Shown: positions 1 through 11,809, counted from the stretch's first letter. The stretch: DNA of 64,000 bases from Erodium maritimum (GCA_963921825.1 OY997596.1:11723001-11787000); one strand, 5' to 3'. Notes: generated from the letters alone by a model not told the origin. Translations and numbers: made by a program.

Positions 1-1810
1 TCACAAACAATCTCCGGGCATGGTCATATGCCTCCAATACTCCTAATGTCGATAAGTTCGCAATCAACCTCCGGGCATGGTCATATGCCTCTAGTAAAAC
101 AATTAACGCTAAGTTCTCTGTTCCTACGACACTACTAAGTGTCACATGCTTTTCTCTTAAACGCTACAATCCCGTATCATGCTGTTCTAGTATTTAAATT
201 AAACATACTCAACCCACGACACCCCGGTGTCACATGCAAATCTACTGTTAACTTTCCCTAGTCAGGGCCGAGATCTGGCTACTTTTCCCTACCTCAACTG
301 AAGAGCAACCGCTACGCTTCCTAGCTGCTGACGTTCTGGCTTGCTACCTCCGAGCTTCACTTCGATCGAAGCCGGACTCTAAAGATAACACGAAAGCCAT
401 GATTAGAGGCGGTTCTCAGGTTAGTTTAAAGGTCGCGATTAAACTAGTTTAAAACCGACAGTAGTCCTTTAAACTCGAGCGGGATAAAAGCGAGGTCACG
501 GCGAATCAAGTTTGAGTACCCGAGCACCGAAACCGGTGCATGCGAGGCACGGTCCCAATGCACGAATCCCGAGGTCCGATTCAGCGGTCTGCTTTTGTTC
601 CCTTTTAAACCCAAATTGCAGTCCATTTTCACAGCCCGATTATTCGTTCCACGCTCAACGGATCAAGATCCATTTTAAATCAAAACTGATTGTTCCCTTA
701 AATCGGCTTTCTAAAACCCAAGTTTTATTTCCGACGTTTTAGTTTATTTCCTAACGAATCTGATTCTCAACTCCTCGATTTAAAACCGTTTTTTTAAAAC
801 CCAAATTAATTCTAATTCTCTTTTATTTTAAACCCCTTTTTCTTTAATCTGATTTTCGTTTTACAACTTTTCTCTCCAAAATCCGATTTTGATTCCACTA
901 AACCGATCCGGCTAATTTACAGTTGTTTTCGCATTAACAGATCAACATTTACAAATTTAATACTAATAGATTTAACATTAACAGCTTTAACATTAACAGA
1001 TTTAACCTAAGTCGAAAACAAAACAACAAAAGGGAGGGCTCGGTCCGAAACTCCGACGACCCTCAACGGCGATAACGTCGGCCGGAAACTCACGGTGGTG
1101 GCTCACCGTAGAGGAGATACGGGCGGAGGGAGGTGGTCGCGGTGCCGGGCGTGGCGGCGGAGCACGGCGAGGCACGGTGGCCCCTCACCCGTCTCAGATC
1201 TGGGACGACGGGGCTCAGGGACGGCGGGGAACGGCCGGCGAAGGCGCGTCTGGTCCGAGAAGACGAGGGAGAGAGGCAGGCTCGGTGGTGGTGCCGTGGC
1301 TGGACAGAGACTCGGCCAACGGCGGCGGCGGCGACGTGAGCTGGAGAAGACGGGGGCGGTTCCGGTAGCTCGGGAGGGAGAGACGGGGAGGAGATGGTGG
1401 CGGCTTGTGGTGGTTGGACGGAGAAGACCGACGGGGCGAAGGGGAAAGTGAAGGTCGGAGCTGGATGAGGAAGAGGGAGGTGGGAGACGCCGTGGCCGGC
1501 GGTGGAGGGAGGTCGCCGGAGCTGGTGAGGGAGGCCGGCGTGGGGCTTGAAGAAGACGAAGTAGAAGGAGTGAGGGGAGAGGAACGGTTCGGCTGCGGGA
1601 GAAGGGAGCAGAGGACATTTAGGGTTAAAAACCCTAAATGTTGGTATTTATACCCAGTCTTGGGCCGGGTCAACAATCTGGGCCGGGTCGCTCGGGTCTG
1701 GCCCAGCCCGGTCCGCTCCAGCCCCTTTTTTTTTCCAGACTTTTCGAACCGATTCCCAAACCCGTCAATTAGAACCCGTAAAAGACAATTAAATTTTTCA
1801 GGACTTTACA
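1..1810 (-). mobile_element. Long LTR (minus orientation), cut by the window start
   Basis: Positions 1-1810 are the 5' part, read on the minus strand, of a long terminal repeat. The stretch 1-300 closely matches 59820-60070 in the complete LTR at 57970-61483, including the blocks around 'cctccgggcatggtcatatg' and 'ctagtcagggccgagat'. The outer end is TGTAAAGTCC on the minus strand at 1810. Beyond it, coding sequence of a Ulp1-like gene begins abruptly. The first five flanking bases are acgaa; the matching duplication would lie outside the window. No gag or pol is seen. The G+C-rich stretch 1095-1680 gives long overlapping frames on both strands that look like low-complexity leader sequence, not protein. 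Ty3/gypsy affiliation is inferred from the LTR length only. Confidence 0.8.
1618..1652 (-). promoter_or_regulatory. LTR core promoter: TATA box with telo-box palindrome at the expected start site
   Basis: On the minus strand TATAAATACC lies at 1652-1643. About 20-35 bases downstream is an inverted repeat with 9-bp arms (tttagggtt 1618-1626, aaccctaaa 1630-1638) and a 3-bp spacer. Both arms contain the plant telo-box core AAACCCTA. Placing the transcription start on or next to the palindrome is an inference from normal TATA spacing. Confidence 0.55.
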
Positions 1811-1929
1811 ACGAATATCGTCATCAACCGTTCCTTTGACATTCTCAATAATTTCTGAATTTCCCTTCTTCATGTCGATGAATAAAAGTGTGTAGTGATT
1901 GCTCTTAAAAACAACCATAAAACCTGTAA

Positions 1930-2290
1930 AAAAAATATATAAAATACATCAGCATATTAATATAAGGTATAAATTGGTTTATACAATACAAACATTTACT
2001 TCAATATCAGCAAAACAGATATTCATTATCCGCAAACTAGATATTCATTATCAGCAACCCAAGGAAACTGTTTCTCAAACTAGGGTGCGCATATCCGCAA
2101 AACATGTATTCATTATCCGCAAACTTGATAGAGCATATTCGCAAACAAGACAATCCATAACCTCAACCAAGATATTGCATATTCCCAAACAGGTAAACGT
2201 TATTTCTCAAACAAGGGGCGTATAGCCGCAAAACATACAACCTTAACCGCAACCAACATATTGCATATTCTAAAACCAACCATGTATTAT
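1930..2290. repeat. Degenerate GCAAACTA/GCAAAACA repeat field, intron of the Ulp1-like gene
   Basis: The intron between the last two visible exons is filled with diverged copies of a unit built from 'tatccgcaaacta' and 'tcgcaaaacata'. The same unit fills the introns at 4211-4775 and the 5' flank at 6180-6770. Spacing is irregular here. Confidence 0.6.
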
Positions 2291-4210
2291 ACTTACCAAG
2301 TCCAACTTCTTCCATGAAAAAGAAGGGAACTCCTTAGTTTCAATCTTGAAAACATCGGCAAAATCTACATCTTTTTTATGTTCCGAAAGCGTAGCGTACA
2401 AAATAAACATATAAATAACAAAAACATATTAAAATAATTCAAACTATAAACGTAATCAACCAAAAAAATGCGCAAACTATGCTTACACTAAGAGAAGTTG
2501 AAAGGAAGAACCGGTTAGGTGATGAATCACTCTTGATAGTTTCCAGATGATTCAGATAGTGACACCACCCATTAATGGTTTCCACTTCAATCCATGCATC
2601 ATTTTTGAAAGAATTAAAGCCTCCCTTGGTAATACAATTATCAGAGCACTCAAACATAAAATCCTTGCATTCACAGAGAGAAAGGCCTATTCACTGTATT
2701 TGCAAAAATAAAATATAAAAACAAAATTAGGGGAAAAACATATTTTACTTACCAATCCTCCTTTTTGCTTATATTCAGCACCCAATCAGCAACACAATCC
2801 TCAACCTCCAGAAGATCGGACCAATAATCTGTTTGACGATCAACATACGGAGAACACAGAAATTTAGACGGTGCAATCAAACGAGGTAAAGGTTGTTTGA
2901 CTGGGGTTTCCCTTAATAAAGATGCCTTGCTACACCCAATTGACGTAAAACTATTGCTACTTGCAACACGTTTCTTAACAACAGCGGGATTTTTCTTAAC
3001 ATCACATTGATCTTTTTTTGCTGCAACAGTACGGGGTAATTTCTTCTCGGGGACAGCAGCGGGGCCTTTCTTACCGGGTGCACGAGCGAGACCTCTCTTC
3101 ATCGGTGGATTAATAACTGAGCCAGACTCCACATGACCAACACCATCAGTCGACTTCTTAGGAGGATGCACGAGGCCTTTTTTAGCAGGAAGAGGTATGA
3201 CAGTAGGGCGTTGGACTATGGATTCTCGAAATATTGCCATTACAAGTTCAGGATGCTCGTCAACTACCTCAGGTACCTCTTTCCCACCAATAACACGATT
3301 GATATTTTGGTCAACCCGTCCAGTAACAAGTGGCGGGGGTTGAGTCTTGCAAGCTTGATTAGCAGGTGGTTCATTGTTGACATTTTGTTCGACAACAATT
3401 ATATTGAGTGGCTCGGGTTGCTCTTGAAGTGTCTGAAAAAAGTCATTGACAAACGCAGACCCGTTGACATTTCCTTGACTGCCTTCTATAGTAAGTGGGC
3501 CTGATTGCACTGCAACAACCCAACAATCATATTTCTTAATAACATCAGAAGCTTCAAGTTCCCCGATTGTATGATCAACAACCATCTCACAAGTTTCCTT
3601 CCCAATACCAGAAGCAACAGAAATAGCGTCAAACTCATCACCAACGCAATTATCCTTTTCTGGCTCAGTTTTTTCTGTAACAATATTATCCACAGGGGCT
3701 GCATCATTACTTGCGAACAATTTTCGAACCACATTATCGCATTCAGGGCTTGACAATGTAGTGGATCCAGTAGAGCATGGTGAAAGAACATTGGCAGACG
3801 ATTTTTGGGATGGTGAAAGAAGTCTGAACGTTGGTGGAGTAACGGCACGAGCAGGTGGCTTCTCTGCTCCTTTGTACCCTTCCCCAATGCGTGTTGCTGC
3901 TTCAATCAATTTCTCAATGGTCTCGATAACCCCGGGTAGATTAAACCATGAGTCTTGTGACAACAACACACTTTGTGTGTCAGGCATGGCATCTTCGGGA
4001 TTTTTATTCCCAGTCAAACCATCAAACAGGGTTGACATTGCCTTGAAACACTCGGTATTGGGATCGGCGATATGTCATTCAACCAACAACTGATGTCATT
4101 CCAAAAAACCTTCTGCAACCTTATTCCCCGCTAATCGAAACCTTTCTGCAATCCTCTGAATACAATAAAAAGAAGCATGTTAATGAGATTGAATGCAAAC
4201 AAATAAAACA

Positions 4211-4775
4211 CAGGGTATGCATCAACTACAAAACACATCTCCAACCCAAAATGTGCATATTTGCATACAATAAACCTACGCACATATCACATGTAGCAAA
4301 TACTCAAAACTGTTTCGCAAACCAGAGTGCGCATACTCGCAAAACATAGAATCACTATCCGCAAACTAGGTAAAGCATACTCGCAAAACATAAATTCACT
4401 ATCCGCAAACTATGTAAAGAATACTCGCAAAACATATATTCACTATCCGCAAACTAGGTAAAACATATTAGCAAACAAGTCAATCAATAACAGGGTATGC
4501 ATCAACTAAAAAACACATGTGCAAACCAAAATGTGCATATTTTCATACAATAAACCTACGCACATATCACATGCAGAATATACTCAAAACTGTTTCTCAA
4601 ACCAGAGTTCGCATACTAGCAAAGTATATAATCACTATCCGCAAACTAGGTAAAGCATACTCGCAAAACATAAATTAACTATCCGCAAACTAGATAAAGC
4701 ATACTCGCAAAACATACATTCACTATCCGCAAACTAGGTAAAGCATATTAGCAAACCAGTCAATCAATAACCTCA
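4211..4775. repeat. Two-level tandem repeat: 44-bp units inside a 282-bp duplication
   Basis: The marker 'cactatccgcaaacta' recurs at 4353, 4397 and 4441, a 44-bp period. The whole block beginning 'agggtatgcatcaacta' at about 4211 is repeated at about 4493, a 282-bp period, and the second copy again carries three 44-bp units. A C-homopolymer of about 18 bases follows at about 4799. The array lies in the intron between exons 2 and 3 of the Ulp1-like pseudogene. Confidence 0.8.
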
Positions 4776-6086
4776 CCGTATAATTGAAAAACATAATTCC
4801 CCCCCCCCCCCCCCCCAAATAAAATGAATTAAATAATAGAATACCTCTGCAGAACCCCTTTCGCTAAGAAACGGGGGGTATTCGGGGCCGGTGGATCTCC
4901 TCCATTCTGTCCCCCCTTTCATTATCTCTATTTACGTTAGGGGGTGGATGCTGAGCAACATTCTCTTCCACCATAACTCGTGCAGGACCCTCCATCCGTA
5001 TGTGACACATTCCAAATGCATCACACTGTATTTCATCGCCGACTCTTCTATTCACCAATGCGGTATTCCATCCAATCAAAGAGGGCCACGCCCTAGGAAC
5101 CTCACAAATGCTGACTTCAACACGATCAAGATAAAACAACTGCATCATTCAAAGAAAAACACATATCACATGACTATAACATAACAGTTTATTAAATATA
5201 AAATACAACACGTTAAAATGAAAAATAAACTTACCAACAAGAAAGTTATTTATCCAGAAAAATTCTTTGAACCTTCGGGTTGTTTTAACCAGGTTTGTTT
5301 TGTATCCACAAGTTTCTTGACTAAAAACTTGCACCAATTAAAATCTTGTATGTGAGATACATCAACAATAGAACGGAAGCATGATTGATTCATATAACCC
5401 TCATTCCCCGAATCGATCATGCAAGTCACAAACAACATCATGACGTTTCTTTTGAAATCATCTCCTCCTTCAATTTGCGTATTCATCTGATCAACCAACT
5501 GCTTACTGGTGATAAGACGCTTGATCTTGCCTTTGTCTTTTGTATTAAACTGCCGCTGCCACAATTTAAGTTCATCAGTGCACAGGGTGGCCCACTTATC
5601 GACTATGACGTCGCGCACACCATTCGGAATGCCCAAAGTTGCATGTACTTCCTTCTCTATGATACGCAATTTCGCATCTGGCAAACCCAATGATGCGCTA
5701 AGGGGGTTATACTTAGACACCAGGTAGTATCCAATCTTGCTTGGAATGATCTTCACAGCCAAATGAAGAATGTGCCCAAACCCAATTTCCCGCACTGCTT
5801 CTTGTTGGTGTTTATTCAAACTCTCCACCAACTCAATCAATCTCTTTGGAGATGACCTGGTCTTCAAAACATCATCCACGCCAACCTCATCAGATAACGG
5901 AACAACTCTATCGAACTCACAACCCTTGGTGCGCTTAACGTTCTTCTTCTCAACAGCTAATTCTCCACCTCTCTTCTTTCTGACTTTAGCAGGTGTGACA
6001 GCTACAACAGAACTTCCTCCATCAAGAGATTCACGAACCTCAGCTACCTTCTTTTTATTTGAAACTCTTCTTTTACCTTTATTCAT

Positions 6087-7276
6087 AATAGACTTCTACT
6101 TCTTCAACATATTAGCAAGAGTCGCATTTCTTTCGTCAACATCAACCTCTGTGGATGGCCTATCCATTAAAAGAAGAGGAGACACTGTATCCAGAGTTTT
6201 ATCTACAATTCGCAAACAAGGGTTTGCATATCAGCAAAACAGACAATATACAAAATCATCATATTCTCAGACAGGAAAAACTGTTCCTCAAACTAGGGTA
6301 TGTTTATACGCAAAACAGATATTCAATACCCGCAAACTACATACATCATATTCGCAAACAGTGAATAAATAACCTCACACCCAGATATTGCATATCTCAA
6401 CCAAGAAAAGGTTATTTCTCAAACCTGGGTACGTATATCCGCAAAACATATAATCCTTAACCTCAACCAACATATCGCATATTGTAAAACAACGAAAAAC
6501 CAGTTTCTCAAACCAAGAATTGACTATTCGCAAAACAGAAAAACAGTGCCCGTAAACAAGATACTATATATTCGCAAAACAGAAACCCAAAACCTCAACC
6601 AACAACTTGGTTTTCCTCAAAAGTTGAGCAAAAACATCTCATAGTTGAATAATTTCATATATGAATTGAAATGTTGTACTCTAAAAGCGAAACACAAACA
6701 CTCTGAAAACATAGCAACTGTAAAAAATCCGCAAACTACAAACACTATATTCTCAAATTACCTGATTCAGTGTCCCTGTTGCATAATGTTGTAGATTCAG
6801 CAACCTTCTTCTTCATTCTCTACAGACGGATTACCATAATCAAAAAGCTAAATAAACAAACAAAAAAGAATGAATCAAAACCCTGAACATCAAAAGATTA
6901 TAACTCACCGATTAAACCCAAAGTTCAACAATGAACTAATGAAATTCACTTCGAAATCACACAGGAGACGGAAATTAAGGCAATGGAAGCTCAAAGATCA
7001 GATTCCGAAATGTTTGTTTCGCTAAAAACTCGATTCTGCAAGTGTTTTGGTGAGCACGAAACGTTTCTGCGCGAACGGGTAGATAAAATTACATTTATAC
7101 CCCCGAACCATAGCAAATCAGTTAAAATGAATCCCACGCGCGACTTATTTACGACGCGTGCCACTGATGACGCGTTCAAATCAGCGCCATCGCGAAATTC
7201 ACATCGGACGGCCATCACGCAGTGCGCATGTTCGCACCTGATTGCACTCCTATATATATAGAGAGAGAGAGAGAGT
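6087..7276. other. 5' flank of the Ulp1-like gene: repeat field, then unassigned sequence
   Basis: 6180-6770 holds more diverged copies of the 'ccgcaaacta'/'gcaaaacaga' repeat. From 6770 to 7250 I recognise no gene; 7060-7230 is richer in CpG. A (TA)n-(GA)n microsatellite runs from about 7249 to 7276. The outer boundary of the Ulp1-bearing transposon is not identified. Confidence 0.4.
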
Positions 7277-7755
7277 TGGTATCAGGTACAAACCATCCCT
7301 TATTGTGCAAACTACAAACCAATCTAAGTCGTAGGATGCGGTCAAAGTGACGTCACGCGCGCAAACTATCAGCATCGTGCGCGCAAACTATCAGCATCGT
7401 GCTACGCAAACTATCAGCATCGTGCTACGCAAACTATCAGTACTGCGCGCGCGCGCACCAGCAGCGCGCGCACCCACGTGTCAGCACCTGGTGAGTTCGT
7501 AGTTTGCACAATAAGGTGCGGTGTTTTATATATTTATTGTCCACGTGTCAGCATCTGGTCCGCTATACTGACATCACTTTATTAGCACTGTGCGCGCGCG
7601 TGGTCAACAAGCTCACGCGCGCGGGCAGAGGCGCGTGCGAAGCGGCCACGTGTCAGCATCGCGCGCGCTCTGCTGACGTCACTTTGACCGCATCCTGTGG
7701 CTTAGATTGGTTTGTAGTTTGCACAATAATGATGATTTTTACTGGATAGCTACCA
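7277..7755. mobile_element. Foldback/MITE-like element with long terminal inverted repeats
   Basis: Positions 7300-7355 and 7674-7729 are 56-bp inverted repeats with only a few mismatches, each beginning TTATTGTGCAAACTAC when read inward. A weaker inverted match extends outward to about 7277 (tggtatc) and 7755 (rc of tagctacca). The interior has runs of GCGCGC and repeated 'cacgtgtcagca' (about 7476, 7541, 7648). A third half-terminus (gtagtttgcacaataa) lies at about 7501-7516, so one element may sit inside another. It contains no coding sequence. Flanks are TA/GA-rich, so a target duplication cannot be called. Confidence 0.65.
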
Positions 7756-8443
7756 TATATATATATATAACAAGGCTGAACTTGGCCCCCAAAATATCTA
7801 AATTTGACCCATAAGATATCTATTTAGGTATTACAAATTTAGTCCCTTGACTTTACATTAATCATTCTCAATAATCTCCAACAGTATATCCAAAATCAAA
7901 ACTCCCTTCTCAATGACGTTGTTCAAAAATATGGTGCTCATTTGGGTTCCCACCGAACTTTACGATTTTATTTACCAGTTTTTATAGGCATCAAACTCAT
8001 ATCCTCAGCATTAGAATCATTAAAAATTCAACACATCAACTCTGAGTAATGTGTATTCACCAGAGTACTCATCGTTCGTCCTATGTTCAAGAACCCATAT
8101 AACCAATCTGATGACAAGGAACGAGAGAGCTGTGACGACCCACAATAATAGAGTAAAAGGTTTGGAGAAAACTCATATAAAACTAGAGATTTGGGGAAGC
8201 AAAACTAGTACAGATTGAAATCCTCCACATTGATTAAGAGCACATAAAATATCCACCTTCTCGTGCGAATTTGAAAGGAGGACAAGGAGATCCGGACGGA
8301 TTCTTCTGAAATTGGGAACTAAATTGAAGGTTGGAGCGTTCTTCTTCTCATAAATGAGGATGGTATTATTGTGAAGAGCAAATAGGTAGTTTAGGTTTAG
8401 GTTGTAAATAGCATATAATTATTTTTTTGTCAAAAAATGGATG
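7756..8443. other. No gene recognised
   Basis: A short (TA)n run is followed by A+T-rich sequence. I found no supported coding region, RNA gene or mobile-element terminus between the foldback element and the tRNA gene. Confidence 0.4.
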
Positions 8444-8447
8444 AAAA
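8444..8447 (-). terminator. RNA polymerase III terminator for tRNA-Val
   Basis: On the minus strand a TTTT tract begins six bases after the tRNA 3' end, and further T-rich sequence follows. This fits a Pol III termination signal. Confidence 0.6.
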
Positions 8448-8452
8448 TAAAC

Positions 8453-8526
8453 TGGCTTCGCCCGGGTTCGAACCGGAGACCTTCAGTGTGTTAGACTGAC
8501 GTGATAACCAACTACACCACGAAACC
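8453..8526 (-). tRNA. tRNA-Val (anticodon AAC)
   Basis: The minus strand gives a 74-nt cloverleaf starting GGTTTCGTGG and ending CGAAGCCA. It has a D-arm with GTAGTTGGTTATC, an anticodon loop TCTAACA with anticodon AAC at 8492-8490, and a T-arm GGTTCGAACCC. Internal A and B boxes are intact, no intron is present, and CCA is not encoded, as expected for a nuclear plant gene. It is transcribed divergently from ALY, whose start codon is 194 bp away. Confidence 0.96.
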
Positions 8527-8720
8527 GCTTGTTACACGAGTGAAACTGTATTTATTGATCACTATAGATAGCATTTGGATCTCCATCTCACTTTTCCCCA
8601 GCAGAAATTTAACCCTAGATCCCTTTTTCCTTCCAACCTCATCACTCTCCTCGCCAATTCCAATTCCAATCACCATACACGATTTTCCTTCTCGGAGCTA
8701 CGCTCACAAAACAGGTAATC
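8527..8720 (+). promoter_or_regulatory. Promoter and 5' UTR region of ALY, shared with divergent tRNA-Val
   Basis: This short spacer separates the tRNA 5' end from the ALY start codon. It contains an AACCCTAG telo-box-like motif near 8610 and a pyrimidine-rich stretch typical of a plant 5' UTR. No convincing TATA box is seen. Confidence 0.4.
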
Positions 8721-11228
8721 ATGACAAGCGCCTTGGATAAGTCTCTGGACGATCTCATCAAGACCAACAAGAAATCTAAATCCGGAGGCAGAGGCGGTGG
8801 AGGAGGAGGTGGTCGCCGTCCTCTGGGTCCCGGCCCTTCCCGGCGTTTCAAGAATCGCGGCGCTCCCCGGACTGCTCCTTACGCGAAGGTCCGCAGCACG
8901 AAACTGTTCGATTAGCTACCTACTTTTGGCTCTACTTTCTCTTCTGTTAAAAGCTTCCGAGCGATTTTGCTTCTGGGAGCAAAAACGGCTTGGCTTTGGC
9001 ATTTGTTGTTGAAGCGTCGTCTCTCTAGATCTGACTTTATACAAACGCTATTTCGATCTGATTTTTTGATGCCGAAACAGCCCCTTGAAGCACCTGAATC
9101 CGCCTGGCAGCACGACATGTTCATGGATCACGACGGCGCCGCTTCTTTCCCGCCGCAAGCAGGTCGCCCGGCTTCCCTCGAAACGGGAACGAAGCTCTTG
9201 ATATCCAACTTGGACTATGGCGTTTCTACTGAGGATATTAAGGTCAGGCGCCCTCCATAATTAATTTCCAATCTTATGAGTTGATCGCTTTGATTTTTCT
9301 GATTTGCTCTTTTGTTGGCTTTACTGTTCTAGATCCATAAATTTACTAGTGTTTATGTTATGTCACAGTTCTTCTCATCACTTTTTTTTAATCTAGAACA
9401 GATGATCTTCATTGATTATATTTCAGGTTTAAATGTCCATTAAATTTGAATGTTTTTAACAATAATTTGGGTTCTCTCACAAGGCTGCCTAGAAAATAAA
9501 CTGCTTAGTACTTTTCACGAGGAAAGCTGACCACTTGTGAGGTTTAAAGTAATACGCACCACTTCTTTTATCATTTTTGTTATCTAAATTTCCCTCACCC
9601 TGCACAGTTGTGCTACTAACCAAACAGTCTTAAGTCAAATGTTTATGTTCCGTCCATCAGCCACAGCTTTTTTGCTTCTTCCAGAAAACAACCTCATGCA
9701 ATTCTTGTTCCTGTTTTCGACGACCAATTGCTTGACCACGGGCATTTAACACTAGAAAGAATATCATAATATTTAGATGTGAACAAAAAGATTGTTCCAT
9801 GGTTTAATGTGAGCTTATTCCTATTCAGGAACTGTTCTCGGAGGTCGGTGACCTAAAACGGCACACAGTTCATTATGATAGGAGTGGACGGTCAAAGGTA
9901 TGTACGAAGTTTTCATCGAAAAATGTATCAATGAAATAATGTTTATGATATTCCATGGTCTGATGGCACATAAACTTTTATGTCTCTCAGGGAACAGCAG
10001 AAGTGGTGTATTCACGACGATCTGATGCTGTTGCAGCTGTTAAGAGATACAATAATGTTCAACTAGATGGGAAACCAATGAAAGTTGATTTTGTTGGGTC
10101 AAATATTGCTACTCCTGCTGCTTTTCCTCCTGCTTCAAGTGGCATGTATGGAAGACAAAATGGTGCTTTCAGAAGGTTTGAACTTTTGCTGTGAATCTTA
10201 AGCTATTTAAATGCAGTGATCTATATGTGTTTTCAAAGTAAATTGTCAGTCAGAAATTCTGACAATTGACAAAATTTGCTTTCTTCCTTTCGACATTCAA
10301 AATGTTTTTATATCTCGTAACCTCTTGAAGGTTACCTGCTAATTGGTATTATTCATTATTGTCTCTTGGTTTCCAGAAGCATTGCAATCGCTTCATATCA
10401 ATTTTGACTATGATTTGACTGGGACTTGTGTCATCCTAACTGTGTAATAGGAACACCTAACATATGAAAGGAATTAGAAATTATACGCCATTCTGTTTTG
10501 TATGAAAGCTCGGATACAGCCAAAATTATACTATTTTCAACGAATCTTGTAAAAAGTGATGGTGATAAATGCTCCGCCCGCTGATGCCTTCTAGATAGCA
10601 TTTGGATAAGGATTTTTTGTTTGAGAATGACAATGGAGTGATATTCTCATCGTTGATATTTGGATTAAAATGAACTACTTCAGCTTGTCCTTTTATTTCT
10701 CTTTCCTATGTTTTTCGAAAGTTATAAATCATAATTGCTCCCCTCTTTATAAATCAAACTAATTCTCATTCCCAAACAAAAATGTTATCCTACCGCAGCC
10801 TTAATATTAAAATGTCATTTTATCAATAAAAAGTCACAATAACCATAACCTCTATTCACATGGTCTGCAGTGTTGATTTTTTGCCGTATAAATTGCATAT
10901 TTTTAGTGTGATGTAGTTTGTGGTAATTAAGTATATTATGGGATATACGGTGCGCTTCAAACCTATTTGTCCATAAGTGAGCAATGCCTTCTTTTTCTCA
11001 TTGTTTTTATGTTACAAATATTTATGTTTATATACTCGATGTAAATGCAGTCAACGAACAGCTGGTAGTACTGGACGGGCTGCCCATGGTGGTGGTGGTG
11101 GTGGTGGTCGAGGTGCCCGAAGGGGTCGTGGACGAGGCAGGGGTCAAGGTGAAAAGGAAAAGGTATCCGCAGAAGATCTTGATGCTGATTTGGAGAAGTA
11201 CCATTCAGGGGCAATGCAAATTAACTAA
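8721..11228 (+). CDS. ALY: ALY/REF mRNA-export adaptor (THO complex subunit 4)
   Basis: The coding exons are 8721-8888, 9081-9242, 9829-9897, 9991-10175 and 11051-11228, all with GT-AG introns. They join in frame to give 253 residues, normal for plant ALY. The N-terminus MTSALDKSLDDLI is the conserved UAP56-binding motif. A Gly/Arg-rich stretch follows (about 22-45), then AWQHDMF (about 64-70). The RNA-recognition motif spans about 93-170, with RNP2 LLISNL (95-100) and RNP1 KGTAEVVY (133-140). A second Arg/Gly-rich region precedes the C-terminal motif DLDADLEKYH. In the nucleus the family bridges the TREX complex and helicase UAP56 to spliced mRNA. The reading frame and all splice sites look intact. 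Which ALY paralogue it is cannot be told. Confidence 0.95.
10605..10797. mobile_element. Possible MITE in ALY intron 4
   Basis: The sequence 'gattttttgtttgagaatga' near 10609 faces the inverted copy 'tcattcccaaacaaaaatg' near 10768, and 'ggataa' is shared further out. The roughly 190-bp segment is A+T-rich and noncoding. A clear target duplication is not seen, so the element type is unassigned. Confidence 0.45.
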
Positions 11229-11583
11229 GGGAACTGTCAAGTTCGTGTACACTTCAAACTGAAGTTTATGTGTATTATTATCAAGAGGCTGTTTCTGTTG
11301 CAGTCTGCAGATCTCGGGTAGAACTGCTCTCAAGTTATTTTTTGTATTTCATAGACTTCTACAACTGATGTCCAATTCGAAGTAATTTCAGTGTTGTAAT
11401 CTTATTTATGATCGTCAGTATTGTGAGCATCATCTTGAGCAATAGTGTCCTTTACATTGCCTTTGACCCCTCTTTCCTTGTCCAGGGGATGGAAAATATT
11501 GTGCAGTGGAAGATACTCTTATGTCCATCTGTTTTCTTGTTTGAGATAGGTTTATGCTAGGTGTGACTTCATAGTTTCTTTTA
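11229..11583. other. ALY 3' UTR and downstream sequence
   Basis: This holds the ALY 3' UTR, with T-rich sequence and no supported open frame. The polyadenylation site cannot be fixed by eye. Confidence 0.4.
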
Positions 11584-11809
11584 GGGTTAACTTCAAAAAG
11601 CCGCACACAATTATGCGGCTTTTTCACTTACATACCACTTCTATTTTTATTTCAGATGGCACTCCAAACGAACACCTTTTTATCACCGTAACAATTTTCG
11701 TCACAGAAAAGTCAAAAACACGCACGTGAGTTGCACCTGAGGCTCATATTTTTCAATAATGCCATAACTGCCCTCATAAAATTCATCGGTGATTTCGGAC
11801 GGCGATAGT

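Larger units (their letters stand above)
1811..6086 (-). pseudogene. Ulp1-like (C48) protease-family gene of a large transposon, disrupted
   Basis: This is a multi-exon gene read leftward. Exon 1 (6086 to about 5236) has a basic N-terminus (MNKGKRRVSNKKK) and a plant-mobile-type domain. Exon 2 (5139 to about 4864) starts LFYLDRVEV, a hallmark of plant proteins with a C-terminal Ulp1 domain. Exon 3 (about 4160-2749) encodes a long low-complexity region and PSKFLCSPYV, which in this family precedes the protease. Exons near 2657-2487 and 2400-2297, then 1923-1811, give the protease start and a NHYTLLFID segment carrying the presumed catalytic His. The Asp expected shortly after is Glu (EIIEN). 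The LTR at 1-1810 interrupts this exon, so the Cys side lies beyond it. In-frame stops occur at 5250-5252, near the end of exon 2, and twice upstream of Met at 4038. It is clearly dead here. Family assignment is by motif recognition; similar genes travel in MULE-type elements. Confidence 0.7.

Noticed and set aside
1095..1676. Long overlapping open frames on both strands rich in Arg, Pro and Ser
   Set aside because: They lie inside an LTR, are low-complexity consequences of high G+C content, and match no protein family.
3133..4093. Plus-strand frames over the large Ulp1-like exon
   Set aside because: The minus strand carries the recognisable family motifs; the plus frames have none.
8642..8851. 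Minus-strand Pro-rich frame over ALY exon 1
   Set aside because: It is the shadow of the Gly/Arg-rich coding sequence of ALY.
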